Shown piece by piece: positions 8,569 to 17,146 of a stretch of DNA of 64,000 nt; the first letter of the stretch is position 1, and every line of letters begins with the position of its first letter. The DNA lies in NCBI RefSeq assembly GCF_902506575.1, contig NZ_LR732544.1, forward strand, positions 2,420,084 to 2,484,083, written 5' to 3'. Source of the stretch: Streptomyces mexicanus. GTDB taxonomy: Bacteria; Actinomycetota; Actinomycetes; Streptomycetales; Streptomycetaceae. A program made the position numbers and the translations under genes. Below the pieces are notes generated by a model that made no database searches, had not been told where the DNA came from, and was given only the letters and a program-made list of their open reading frames with translations.

Positions 8569-9303
8569 GTGCACTCCACCGATCCGACCCCGCACCCCTT
8601 CACCGCCTACGACCACAGCGCTGGTCCCCCCGAACTCCGGGTCTCCGGCGAGGTCGGCGGCCGGCCCGCCCTCTTCACCCTCTGTCCCAAGTTCGCCGAC
8701 TACATGGACCCCGGTCCGCTGCTGGGAGTCGCCGTGCGCGTCGACACCCACTTCCGTATCCCGCTGACCTTCACCGCCACCTTCAAACAGGCCGCCGGCG
8801 AGCGGTGGGAGCTGGCCCGTGTCCTGTGCCGCCAGGACGACTACCTCGCATCGGTCCGGGCGGTACGACCAAAGATCGCGGAGGCCGCCGCCAAGGTTCT
8901 GCAGGAGCAGCGCGCACAGATGGAACCGCTGTTCGCCGTCGCCCGTGAGCGGCAGGCCGCGTACGCCCTGGCCGAGGTGTACCGGGCGCGCACCGCAGCT
9001 GCCGACTCTCACCGCCGCGTGGACGCAGCCGAGGACGAGTTCGACCTGTTCGAGGTCTGCGAAGAGCGGGCCGCCGAGGTGCTCGGCCAGCTGTCCGGGC
9101 GCCCAGGCCCTCTGCCCCACTGCGGTCCTCCGGTCGTACGCAGCACCACCTACGGCCGGGTCCTGGTCCTGTGTCCCGTCGGACACCTGGTGCAGTCCGT
9201 CAAGGCCGAGGACTGGAACGGCTCACAGCTCGCGGCCCGATGCGCCGACCCCGCCTTCACCGTGATCTGCCACGGCCAGACCGGCGAGCCCCTCTCCCAC
9301 TGA
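8569..9303 (+). CDS. Protein of unknown function (244 aa)
   Basis: GTG 8569 is 7 bases after AAGGAGG. The longer frame from 8461 would read through the leader hairpin and is rejected. The N-terminal half is beta-rich (LRVSGEVGGRPALFTLCPKF). The middle is a long helix (residues about 105-165, charged and Ala-rich). The C-terminal part has CGPPVV...LVLCPVGHLVQ...ARCADPAF, which may be a small Cys-containing fold. No recognised family. The same leader and close spacing link it to the DpdA-like gene 70 bases downstream. Confidence 0.65.
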   Translation: MHSTDPTPHPFTAYDHSAGPPELRVSGEVGGRPALFTLCPKFADYMDPGPLLGVAVRVDTHFRIPLTFTATFKQAAGERWELARVLCRQDDYLASVRAVRPKIAEAAAKVLQEQRAQMEPLFAVARERQAAYALAEVYRARTAAADSHRRVDAAEDEFDLFEVCEERAAEVLGQLSGRPGPLPHCGPPVVRSTTYGRVLVLCPVGHLVQSVKAEDWNGSQLAARCADPAFTVICHGQTGEPLSH

Positions 9304-9312
9304 TCCGCCCTA

Positions 9313-9342
9313 CCGGGCTCGGGGCGGCAACCCCGAGCCCGG
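9313..9342 (+). promoter_or_regulatory. CGGCAA-loop leader hairpin 4 (intercistronic)
   Basis: CCGGGCTCGGGG pairs perfectly (12 bp) with CCCCGAGCCCGG around CGGCAA. CACCAACTCGAAGGA (9351-9365) merges the conserved spacer with the ribosome site of GTG 9373. It begins 10 bases after the previous stop. Confidence 0.9.
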
Positions 9343-9372
9343 CGTCCGCTCACCAACTCGAAGGACCCTCCC

Positions 9373-10356
9373 GTGAACGCTGTACTTACTGCCTCAGCCT
9401 CCCGGATGCTGACGCCGCCGGTAGACGCCGAAACCTGCACGTGCACGCCCGCCACCCGCTACGCCTGCGGCCACTGCTACCACGACCAGTGCCTGGACTG
9501 CGGATTTTGCACCATGGGCAGCTGCATCTGCCGCTGCGAGTACGGTCTCGGCTTCCACCCGAGCGACTCGCCGGCCGAAGGGCCAACGTTCTGGATCGGC
9601 GGGCACCACGCCAAGTGGCTCTCCACATGGGGCGTGCCGATGTGCATCTCCCGCTCCACGCTGACCGGCCGTGCGACGCTGCCGCGCGCCGCAGAGGCCT
9701 GGGTGTGCGACTCGGGCGCCTTCTCCGAACTCGGCGACCACGGCGGCTGGACAGTCAGTCCGCACGCCTACGTCCGGGAGCTACGCCGGTATCGCGACGA
9801 GATCGGCCTGCTCGTCTGGGCCGGGCCGCAGGACTGGATGTGCGAACCCGACATGATTGCCAAGACGGGCCTGTCGGTGCGCGAGCACATCGACCGCACC
9901 GTGGGCAACTTCGTCGACCTGATGGCCGAGGAGCCCGGCGTCGACATCATCCCGACCGTGCAGGGCTGGCGGCCGGCCGACTACGAAGCCTGCCTGGACC
10001 TGTATGACAAGCGCGGCGTGCGGCTGGCTGACTACCCGCTGGTCGGGGTCGGCTCCGTCTGCCGCCGCAAGTCGGTCAAGGACGTCGAAGCCGTGCTCGC
10101 CACCGTGGCCGCCGCCGGGCTGCGCCTGCACGGCTTCGGTCTGAAGACCCAGGCCCTCGAATCCTGCGCCGAATACCTGGCCTCCGCCGACTCCCTCGCC
10201 TGGTCGCGCGACGCCCGCTGGTCCGCACCGCTGCCCCAGTGCGAGGGCAAGCACAAGAGCTGCTCCAACTGCGTGCACTGGGCGATGCGCTGGCGTGAAC
10301 GGGTCCTGGGCGTCCTGCACGCCCCCCGTCAGCTGATGTTCCCCGTCATGGCCTGA
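9373..10356 (+). CDS. DpdA/TGT-like transferase (putative 7-deazaguanine DNA-modification enzyme)
   Basis: 327 residues. The N-terminal 60 residues are very Cys-rich (CTCT, CGHC, CLDCGFC, CICRC), probably a zinc-binding module. The rest looks like a queuine tRNA-ribosyltransferase-type TIM barrel: CDSGAFSEL (112-120) at the position of the TGT DSGGF motif, QDWMCEPD (153-160), IPTVQGW (193-199), VGVGSVCRR (224-232) and HGFGLKT (253-259). A second Cys cluster CxxxxKSCSNC (290-300) ends the domain. DpdA proteins of phages and genomic islands exchange guanine in DNA for preQ0-type bases; assignment to DNA rather than tRNA is inferred from the plasmid/phage-like context and the neighbouring Mom-like and methyltransferase genes. 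No preQ0 synthesis genes are visible in the window. Confidence 0.65.
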   Translation: MNAVLTASASRMLTPPVDAETCTCTPATRYACGHCYHDQCLDCGFCTMGSCICRCEYGLGFHPSDSPAEGPTFWIGGHHAKWLSTWGVPMCISRSTLTGRATLPRAAEAWVCDSGAFSELGDHGGWTVSPHAYVRELRRYRDEIGLLVWAGPQDWMCEPDMIAKTGLSVREHIDRTVGNFVDLMAEEPGVDIIPTVQGWRPADYEACLDLYDKRGVRLADYPLVGVGSVCRRKSVKDVEAVLATVAAAGLRLHGFGLKTQALESCAEYLASADSLAWSRDARWSAPLPQCEGKHKSCSNCVHWAMRWRERVLGVLHAPRQLMFPVMA

Positions 10357-10372
10357 CCTATCGCCGACCGTG

Positions 10373-10400
10373 CCGGTCCGGGGCGGCAACCCCGGCCCGG
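10373..10400 (+). promoter_or_regulatory. CGGCAA-loop leader hairpin 5 (intercistronic)
   Basis: CCGGTCCGGGG pairs with CCCCGGCCCGG around CGGCAA (10 of 11 pairs; one T/C mismatch). It is followed by CACCGACTCACCGACTCGA, in which the conserved spacer appears duplicated, and GAGAGG before the start at 10437/10440. Confidence 0.85.
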
Positions 10401-10756
10401 CGCAGTTCACCGACTCACCGACTCGAGAGGACCCTTGTGATGTCTGTGTACAAACAACCGCCGCTCGATCTCGGCTCCGTCTGCCAGCGGTGGAAGAACC
10501 GCCGGCACAGCTGGAGGCCGGCCAGTGAAGGCGGTTTCGATCCCGCCCGCTACCGCGTCCGCGAGATGCCGAACGAGCTGGTCCACCAGGCGAAGGCCTT
10601 CGTCCGCGCCCACCACTACAGCGGCTCGTGGCCCGCCGTCCGCTTCGCCTACGGCCTCATCGACGTCGCCGCTCCGCCGGCAGGCCGACTGGTGGGGGTG
10701 CTCACCCTGGGTATCCCGACACAGGTCGCCGTGCTCACCTCAGTGTTCGACCGGCT

Positions 10757-10762
10757 GGTCCC
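10757..10762 (+). repeat. Left direct repeat GGTCCC flanking the 49-kb element
   Basis: GGTCCC here and at 59919-59924 border the element. Keeping a single copy restores the Mom-like frame. This is a 6-bp target duplication or crossover core. Confidence 0.8.
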
Positions 10763-10774
10763 TTCTGCGAACCG
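10763..10774 (+). repeat. Left terminal inverted repeat of the element
   Basis: TTCTGCGAACCG. The reverse complement of the other end (59907-59918) is TTCTGCGCACCG, 11 of 12 identical. Confidence 0.8.
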
Positions 10775-10914
10775 AGTCTGAGCTTCGACTGACTCGTACC
10801 GTTCGCGGGCGGCCAATCCAGTGAGGCGAATCATCCATCCGATCTTTGATGCACTTGCGCACGGCCCCAAATTCCGATTACTCCGCTGAGTGATTGAGCT
10901 GCTACATTCCGCTT

Positions 10915-12069
10915 GTGTTCGCTGTAGACAGGCCAACTGCCGAGATCCTGCGGGTCGAGGTCACTGACACGCTGGCCTACTGGACGGTTCTTGCCGGGCC
11001 CACCTTGATGGTCGTCGAGGACGTGGACGCCTTCCTCTGCCACCTGCGCTTCGGCCGGGCCCGCGCGGAATCGACCACGAAGACGTACGCAGGTCACCTC
11101 AAGCGCTTCCACGCCTGGTGTGGCGAGCACGACCTGTCGCGGGAACACGCGGCCGCCGAACTCTCGCACTACCTGATGAAGCTGAGGACCACGCCTCGGC
11201 TGACGAGCGGCCGCGGCCAAGGGCGGCTCCCTCAGGACTCCACGCTCGCCCCCGCCCTGGCGGCAATCCACGGCTTCTACCTGCACCTGGCCGACCTCCG
11301 ACGGATTAGCGCGAAGGCGGTCGACGCCCTGTTCGTCACCGCTCCGCACCCGGCGACGGGGAGACTCGTCCTGGAGCCACGCATCCGTGTCGATGCGCGG
11401 CCGAGCCACGCCTCCGGGCGGGCACCGTCCGCCAGTCACGAGGAGTTCACCGCGCTCCTGCGCGCTGCGCAGACCTCCCGCGACCGCTGCATCGTCGCCT
11501 TGCTCGGCGCGTGCGCGCTGCGCGTCGGCCAGGTCGTCAGCCTGCTTCGCGAGGACATTCACCTCGTCCCGGTCGGCAGTACCGTCCCGGGTTGTCCCTA
11601 CAGTCTGGGCCCTCACCTGCACCTGAAGAAGCGTGACGGTCACCCGCGCGGGGCGGCGAACAAGAACCGCGGCACCGTTGTCGTTCCTGTGCCCGGCCCC
11701 GTGGTGATGCTCTACGCCGACTGGATGCGCGAGCGCCTCACGATCCCCGGGGCGGGCAAGGCTATTTGGGCCTTCGTGTCGTTTCCGGGTCCCACGGGAG
11801 AGCCGGGCGGACAGGTCCTCGGCACGCGGCGGGTTCAGGATCTTGTGTCGGATCTCGCCCGGGACGCCGGCATCCGGCACATCCATCCGCACATGCTGCG
11901 GCATACCTTCGGCGAGACCGCAGCCGATCTCGATGTCGCGTGCGACGTCCTCCAGCGCCTGCTCGGCCACCGTGACGTGGCCAGCCAGAACGTGTACCGC
12001 AACCCTTCCGACGCCCGGGTCGCTCACGCCGCCCAGGCCGTGAACGACAAGATCTTCGGACCAGCATGA
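10915..12069 (+). CDS. Tyrosine recombinase, TnpA-like (Tn554 family)
   Basis: 384 residues from GTG 10915. TACATT (10904-10909) lies 5 bases upstream, as in leaderless actinobacterial mRNAs; an in-frame TTG at 10894 is an alternative, and neither has a ribosome site. Residues 40-130 are a SAM-like core-binding domain (STTKTYAGHLKRFHAWC). Catalytic residues are visible: R203 (ACALRVGQ), K around 250, H326-x-x-R329 (HPHMLRHTF), H352 (LLGHRD) and Tyr361 (NVYRNP). It is the first gene inside the left end, overlaps the next by ATGA, and with it would catalyse strand exchange at GGTCCC-type sites. Confidence 0.85.
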   Translation: MFAVDRPTAEILRVEVTDTLAYWTVLAGPTLMVVEDVDAFLCHLRFGRARAESTTKTYAGHLKRFHAWCGEHDLSREHAAAELSHYLMKLRTTPRLTSGRGQGRLPQDSTLAPALAAIHGFYLHLADLRRISAKAVDALFVTAPHPATGRLVLEPRIRVDARPSHASGRAPSASHEEFTALLRAAQTSRDRCIVALLGACALRVGQVVSLLREDIHLVPVGSTVPGCPYSLGPHLHLKKRDGHPRGAANKNRGTVVVPVPGPVVMLYADWMRERLTIPGAGKAIWAFVSFPGPTGEPGGQVLGTRRVQDLVSDLARDAGIRHIHPHMLRHTFGETAADLDVACDVLQRLLGHRDVASQNVYRNPSDARVAHAAQAVNDKIFGPA

Positions 12070-14660
12070 CGACTTCTGCACCTCTGCCCGCTCCAGCCCC
12101 CGCGACCGAATGGGAACCGGACTGGGACTACCTGGCCCGGCACGGCCTCGACCGCTCCCCGCTCCAGCTGTGCTTCCCCCTGGGCGCCGACTGGCACTTG
12201 CTGCGCCGCTGCCGGCACACCGGGTGCGACCGGCCGGCCACGAGCTGGCCGTGGCTGTGCCACCGCTGCGCGTCCGACTGGCGGGAGGCCGGCGCCCCCG
12301 GCGACATCGACGGCGGGGGCGCAAGCCCGCCCGCCCCGTCCGCCCGCCGCACCTACGCCGAGCATCAGTGCCGGGTGGGCTGCGACCGTGCCGCGGAGGC
12401 CAGCGGCCTGTGCAAGAGCTGTGCCTCCGAGCGCCGGGTGCTCGGGCTTACCGTCGAGGAGTACCTCGCCCGGGGCCGCGCCCCTCGTCCGGGCTTCGGG
12501 AAGTGCCTGGTCCGCGTGTGCCCGCGCATGGCCGTAGTGCGGCGGAGCCGGCTGTGCCTGCCGCACCAGCGGCAGTGGTCCAACGCGGGGACGCCCGATC
12601 GCGAGACGTGGGCGCTGACGGCAGCAGCCATCTACACGTCCGTCGACGTGGTCCCGCTCACCGATCTTGCGCCGGTGGTCGTGGTGCAGGTGCTGCGCGG
12701 GTATGAGGCCCAGCTCCGCCAGGGCGGCCGGATCAGCCCCGCACAGGTCAAGTCGGCGGTGCGCTGGTTGTGCGACCACGCGGTCGACGATCTGGCCGCC
12801 GCGGAACTGCCAGCCAAGGGTGCGACGACGACGTATCTGCGGCTGTGGCAGCGGACCCTACCGCTCCTTGAGGCCGACCCGGCCACGGAGCACACCCGGA
12901 CCCTGGTCAGACTGCACATCCTCAACCCCCGCTACAAGGGCGGGAGCGTTGATCTGCGGGACGTCCACGCGCCCTGGGTCACGCACCTCGCCCAGCAGTA
13001 CCTGCTACGCCTCGCCGCCGGCGGCGCCTCCTCGGCACGGTTGATGCTCGTCGGCTACGCGTCCCGGTGGTTCGCGATGTTCCTTCGCACCCTGCCCGGC
13101 GAGGGCCGAAGGCCGGGGGACGTCGGCCGTGCCGGCATGCTTGCCTATCTGCGCTGGCTGACGCACCGAGCCCGCGACACCAGCGACTACCAGCTCCTCA
13201 ACGACGACGACCCGGTACGGCAGGTCGTCGCCGAGCGCCTCCTGCCATCCCGCCGAGGCGCCGAGCCTTTGCTGGTCACCCCGGTGCGCCACTACGAGCT
13301 AGTGAAGGTGCTGCGTGAGGTCCTCGAGCATGGCAGGGCATGGCTCGCGGACAACCATGCTGCGGACGTCCATCTGCTGGAGATGGACGTGCCGCCCTAC
13401 CCGGAGCGGGACGACACGGCCAGCGAGCTGGAGGGCCGTTCCCAGGACGCCCTGCCCGAACAGGTCTTCCTCCAGCTCATGGACGGGCGCAATCTCGCCC
13501 TGCTCCCGGCTGGGAACCGCCGCAACTGCGTCGAGCTGGCCATGCGCGTGGGCCGACGGCCGTGGGAGCTCCGCCACCTGGAGTTCGACTGCCTGGAGTG
13601 GCACGACATCGATGTGGAGGACCCGGACGGGACGGTGCGTCGCCGGTCCTACCCCTTCCTCGCGTACTGGATGCAGAAGGTCCGCCGACGGCACAAACTC
13701 CCGCTCCATCCCAGCGACGCCGAGGTCATCACCCGCCAGCAGGACCATCTGCGGCGCGAGTCCCCGCACCTGTTCCACGAAGACGGCCGGCCCCGCTCCA
13801 CCCGCATGGTGCTGTTCCCCACCCCTCGGCGCTCCCGTGCCAACGCGCTCGGCGAGCGGCCGTACGACAGCGGCACGATCGGCTACTGGCTGGAGACCTG
13901 GCTCGACCAGTTCGCCGTAACCGACGAGGACGGGAAGCCCTTCGACCCGGCACGGGTGTTCCCCTACGCCTTCCGGCACACCTACGCCCAGCTCCGCGCC
14001 GATGCCGGCGTCCCGCTTGACATCCTGCAAGTCCTCATGGCCCACCAGGACCCCTCCACCACACAGGTCTACTACCGGCCCTCGCACCCCCGGCGAGTGG
14101 AAGCGGTGCGCGCCATCGCAGCCAAGTACCAGTTCGATCTCACCGGCGGCCGGATCCGCGCCCGCACCCCCGACGATGACCTTGCCGACCGGATCCGCGC
14201 AGGCGTTGGCTCGGTGCCCGTCCCCGCGGGACGCTGCCACGAGATGAACAACGTCCGCGCCGACGGACACGGCTGCCCGGTGTACAATCGCTGCTTCTCC
14301 TGCACCTTCTACACCACCGACTTCACCCACCTGCCCGAACTGCGCCAATTGCGCGCCGGGAAGGCGGAGCAGCTCGCCGCGCTGGAGAGCGCCTACGGCA
14401 GCGTTCTTGCCGCGGGGCCGCTGAGCGCGGCGAACCTGGAGCTGCTGCGCAGGGAGATCCAGCAGATCGACGAACTCGTCGGCAAATGCGAAGCCGACAT
14501 CGGCTCCCTCACCCCCGAGGAACGGACCACGGTGGAGTCCTGGCTCCACACCAGGGACCGGTTCCTCACCGTCATCCCCGTAGCAGCGGTTCTGGCCGGA
14601 CGGCAGCGCCTGGACCAGCCAACCGTCGACCCGATCGTCACCGAATCGACGACGGGATGA
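12066..14660 (+). CDS. Tyrosine recombinase, TnpB-like (Tn554 family)
   Basis: 864 residues; ATG 12066 overlaps the TnpA stop (ATGA). The first 170 residues carry three Cys/His clusters (HTGCDRPA...CHRC, HQCRVGCDRA...CKSC, CLVRVCPRMA...CLPH), probably zinc-binding. The C-terminal half is a tyrosine-recombinase catalytic domain: MRVGRRPWELRHLEF near residue 495, FRHTYAQLRAD near 636-646 and MAHQDPSTTQVYYRPS near 658-673. A further Cys-containing tail (CHEMNNV...CPVYNRCFSC) follows. The length is larger than Tn554 TnpB (about 630) because of the N-terminal clusters. It acts with TnpA. Confidence 0.85.
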   Translation: MTTSAPLPAPAPATEWEPDWDYLARHGLDRSPLQLCFPLGADWHLLRRCRHTGCDRPATSWPWLCHRCASDWREAGAPGDIDGGGASPPAPSARRTYAEHQCRVGCDRAAEASGLCKSCASERRVLGLTVEEYLARGRAPRPGFGKCLVRVCPRMAVVRRSRLCLPHQRQWSNAGTPDRETWALTAAAIYTSVDVVPLTDLAPVVVVQVLRGYEAQLRQGGRISPAQVKSAVRWLCDHAVDDLAAAELPAKGATTTYLRLWQRTLPLLEADPATEHTRTLVRLHILNPRYKGGSVDLRDVHAPWVTHLAQQYLLRLAAGGASSARLMLVGYASRWFAMFLRTLPGEGRRPGDVGRAGMLAYLRWLTHRARDTSDYQLLNDDDPVRQVVAERLLPSRRGAEPLLVTPVRHYELVKVLREVLEHGRAWLADNHAADVHLLEMDVPPYPERDDTASELEGRSQDALPEQVFLQLMDGRNLALLPAGNRRNCVELAMRVGRRPWELRHLEFDCLEWHDIDVEDPDGTVRRRSYPFLAYWMQKVRRRHKLPLHPSDAEVITRQQDHLRRESPHLFHEDGRPRSTRMVLFPTPRRSRANALGERPYDSGTIGYWLETWLDQFAVTDEDGKPFDPARVFPYAFRHTYAQLRADAGVPLDILQVLMAHQDPSTTQVYYRPSHPRRVEAVRAIAAKYQFDLTGGRIRARTPDDDLADRIRAGVGSVPVPAGRCHEMNNVRADGHGCPVYNRCFSCTFYTTDFTHLPELRQLRAGKAEQLAALESAYGSVLAAGPLSAANLELLRREIQQIDELVGKCEADIGSLTPEERTTVESWLHTRDRFLTVIPVAAVLAGRQRLDQPTVDPIVTESTTG

Positions 14661-15325
14661 CGCGCCCGGCCTCCTCACGCAAGAAGCCTGGCCAGGCGAC
14701 GATCCCTGCCGCTCGGGTCGAGGTCCTCGATGCTGGCAGGGCGGCCGCCGTTCAGCGGCGCCGTGCCGACAGCGAACAGTGCCGGCAGCGGGTCCTTGAC
14801 GTCCTGGCCGCGATGCGCAAGAGCCGCCAGGTCCTATCCGATGCGGAGATCACCAGGCGGGCAGCCGTCAACCCGCAGTACCTTCAACGCCACCGCGACC
14901 TCAAAGCCGAAGCCGAGTCCGTCCGCGCCCACCTCGCCCAAGACCAGCCTCGGGCGGCGGCAGCAGCGGCCGCCCGCAAGGAGGCAGCCCTCGAAGTCGA
15001 GAACCGCATGCTCCTAGAACAGAACGCCGCCCTACAACGAACGATTCACGAAGTTCAGAACGAGCTACGCACGCTACGCGCCAACTACCTGGGTGCTCGC
15101 CTCCGCGACGGCCTGAACGCCCGCTCGCTGCGCGACACGGAGCTGGAGGGACTGCGCGAGCAACGAGACGCCGCACTCGCAGCCAGCCGCCAAGCAGAGA
15201 CCGCCATGCAGGCACTCCGCAACGTCAACCAGCGGCTGATGATCGAGAACAGTCGGCTGATCGCCGCAGATGCTCCGGAAGCACCCCGGACAGCCGCAGC
15301 CAGCCCCGAGCCGCCCGGCCCTTGA
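14657..15325 (+). CDS. TnpC-like coiled-coil protein (DUF6262 type)
   Basis: 222 residues; ATG 14657 overlaps the TnpB stop (ATGA), so I reject the longer upstream frame. The protein is basic at the N-terminus, then has a small helical domain (LDVLAAMRKSRQVLSDAEI, ARRAAVNPQYLQRHRDL) resembling a helix-turn-helix, then a long coiled coil (about residues 95-205). Tn554 TnpC is an accessory protein that improves transposition orientation and frequency; DUF6262 proteins occupy this slot in actinobacterial elements. The role here is inferred from position and architecture. Confidence 0.7.
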   Translation: MTRPASSRKKPGQATIPAARVEVLDAGRAAAVQRRRADSEQCRQRVLDVLAAMRKSRQVLSDAEITRRAAVNPQYLQRHRDLKAEAESVRAHLAQDQPRAAAAAAARKEAALEVENRMLLEQNAALQRTIHEVQNELRTLRANYLGARLRDGLNARSLRDTELEGLREQRDAALAASRQAETAMQALRNVNQRLMIENSRLIAADAPEAPRTAAASPEPPGP

Positions 15326-15355
15326 GAAAGGACCGCCACTGACCGAGGGCGGGAA

Positions 15356-15466
15356 AACCGGGACCGGTTCCTCACCGTGATCCCCGCCGCCGCCGTCCTG
15401 GCAGGCCGCCAGCAGCTGGCCCAGCCGACCATCGACCCGATTCTGCTGACCGGGCAGGCGAGGTGA
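15356..15466 (+). pseudogene. 3' fragment of a second TnpB-like recombinase gene
   Basis: The 36 codons before TGA 15464-15466 read RDRFLTVIPAAAVLAGRQ and then LAQPTIDPI, closely matching the C-terminus of the intact TnpB (RDRFLTVIPVAAVLAGRQ, LDQPTVDPI). It lies just after TnpC. It is the tail of a related but distinct tnpB, showing that a second element was here or that two elements recombined. Confidence 0.8.
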
Positions 15467-15529
15467 CCGGCGGCCGCAGCCCGCCGGGGCAGGCATCGAA
15501 GGGACCTGCCGTCCTGGCATGAGGAGGCC

Positions 15530-15718
15530 AGCTGGAAAACGCAGGTAAGAGCCGTGCACCCGCCCGGACCAGCTTCCGCAGCCTGGGCACCGAGCTCCAA
15601 CCCTCAGGCATCTGACACCCACTCGGATCACCTCGCCATCGTCCTGCACCGACTCCACCCTGATCCCCGGATCCGCCAGGAAGGGCAGCTCTTGCAGCCG
15701 GAGCAGTACCTCGCGCAC
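15530..15718 (-). pseudogene. N-terminal fragment of an ISL3-family transposase
   Basis: From GTG at 15718 the minus strand reads VLLRLQELPFLADPGIRVES, then VRCLRVGARCPGCGSWSGRV and HGSYLRFPA, the zinc-finger N-terminus of ISL3-family transposases. Sequence beyond is unrelated, so about 63 of roughly 400-550 residues survive. Confidence 0.6.
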
Positions 15719-16390
15719 AGGCCAGAACCATCAGCCCGAAGGCGGTCGGCACCGGTTGTCTCCGGACGATCTCAAGAGACCTACCAGCAAGAGCAACAGT
15801 CACAGGGAGTAGCGCACCACGAAGTTGGACCAGAACCCTGAACGGGCAGCAGGCGTTCACCACTTCGGGAGGCACCCGGCGTACCGAGAATTCGAACGGT
15901 GAGGGTACACACCGAGGCGTTGCACGGTCTCGTACGGCGGATGAAAAGCACGGTGGCCGGTCGACCGCTGAGCTGCGGCGATGCCCTGCTTCCTTACGGG
16001 GGACGCTTTTCGTTCTCGTGTGCGCCGTCTATGGGGCCAGGCTGAGCGTCCCGCTGTCCCAGGCTGCTCTGCCGGCCCACGCTCATCAGAAGTGCGGGGC
16101 GCGGCAAGCGGCCCGGTGACCGCACCGATGACGGACTCTCTTCCCGAACGATCGCGGCGATGTCGGCGCGCGTCGACGTCGTCGGCGGTATGCCGCCTGA
16201 CCCGGCCACGGCCCGGGACTGCCACGTACCGGGACATCCGCGTGGGTGAGCACCCCTGGCCGTGGTTTTGCCACGAGCGGCCGGGTACTCGGGTGCAGCC
16301 ACCGTGAGGGGCACCCGCAGGAGCCCAGGCCGTCACGGCTCGACGGCTGCGGGGCACCCGGCGTACTACGTCCCCCCTGAGAGGCCTTCG
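15719..16390. other. Gene-poor stretch left of the Old Yellow Enzyme remnant
   Basis: No coding frame here resembles a protein family I know. The long minus-strand open frame across it (to 17047) has Arg/Ser/Pro-rich composition typical of a spurious high-GC frame. I see no RNA gene or clear repeat. Confidence 0.5.
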
Positions 16391-16560
16391 ATGAGCCGTC
16401 TCTTCTCGCCGCTCACCCTCCGCGGCACGACCTTTCCGAATCGGGCCTGGGTGGCCCCCATGTGCCAGTACAGCTCGGTCGACGGCTATCCGCAGGACTG
16501 GCATCTGGTCCATCTCGGTTCCCTGGCACGCGGCGGGTCCGGCCTCGTCATGCAAGAGGC
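16391..16560 (+). pseudogene. 5' fragment of an Old Yellow Enzyme-type flavin oxidoreductase
   Basis: ATG 16391 begins MSRLFSPLTLRGTTFPNRAW, then VAPMCQYSSVDGYPQDWHLV and HLGSLARGGSGLVMQEA, the N-terminal FMN-binding part of NamA/XenA-type NAD(P)H:flavin oxidoreductases. Homology stops after about 56 residues where the DUF2795 remnant begins, so a deletion has removed about 300 residues. Confidence 0.75.
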
Positions 16561-16568
16561 CGGCCCGC

Positions 16569-16646
16569 GAAGGCGGCAGGCCGGGACAGTCCCAGCATCT
16601 GCGCGATGTGCCGAAACCGCCGATCGAGGAGGAGCTGGACAGCTGA
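16569..16646 (+). pseudogene. C-terminal remnant of a DUF2795 protein
   Basis: The frame reads EGGRPGQSQHLRDVPKPPIE and stops at 16644-16646. The same tail (RPGQSQHLRDVPKPSVQDQL) ends the frameshifted DUF2795 gene at 25726-26034. Fused by deletion to the Old Yellow Enzyme fragment. Confidence 0.65.
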
Positions 16647-17146
16647 CAGCCGGGCCGCGCGGTCGGCGTCGCCGCCGGCTCCGAGCGGCCCGGCCGGGGC
16701 GAGGTTCTCCTCGGCCTCCAGGCGGAGCAGCTGCCGGCGCGCCACACGCAGCACCAGCAGGGCACGCACCAGGCTGGACCAGCCGCAGCCAGGGGGGCGC
16801 GTACACGGCGGTGCGCCGGCGCTCCAGGCCGATCCAAGGTTGAGTTCGGCCTGCGTCCCGGGCCCGGCCGGATTAGCGGTAGGGGCTGCGGCCGACGGCC
16901 GCCGCAGTGCTTGGTGCCCGTGGGCGGGCGACGGCCGCAAGTGTACGAAGGAACAGCCACTGTCGGCTCCGGATACGCAGGATCCGCCGGCACTGTTCCG
17001 CCGTATACGCGTGGGGGACCGCACGGCGCCCGGCAGCGCTCCGTCACCGGGTGTCGCGCGGGCGAGGGGCCTACCGTGGGAGATGGTCCCGGCGTCAGCC
17101 CCGCCGACCGGCCGGTCGTTCACGCCGGGGCGGAAGGAGGCACGAG
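16647..17146. other. Gene-poor stretch before the phosphotransferase gene
   Basis: No supported gene. Minus-strand frames include a helical-looking segment (LLRLEAEENLAPAGPLGAGG) that I cannot assign. The last 20 bases hold the ribosome site (GGAAGGAGG) of the gene at 17147. Confidence 0.45.

Larger units (their letters stand above)
10437..10781 (+). pseudogene. Mom-like DNA-modification acetyltransferase, 5' half (split by the 49-kb element)
   Basis: GTG 10437 (or ATG 10440) follows GAGAGG. Residues 53-66 read AFVRAHHYSGSWPA and are followed by RLVGVLTLGIPT, the N-terminal GNAT-like core of Mom-family proteins (phage Mu Mom modifies adenine in DNA). The host sequence ends at GGTCCC (10757-10762); the last six codons and stop come from the inserted element. 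The C-terminal half lies at 59925-60477. Joining 10437-10762 to 59925-60477 gives one frame reading SVFDRLVPYEESLELNRLV, about 292 residues. The truncated 5' half is unlikely to be active. Confidence 0.8.

Noticed and set aside
15857..17047. A 396-residue minus-strand open frame
   Set aside because: Composition is Arg/Ser/Pro-rich, no start signal, and it runs antisense to the recognisable Old Yellow Enzyme and DUF2795 remnants.
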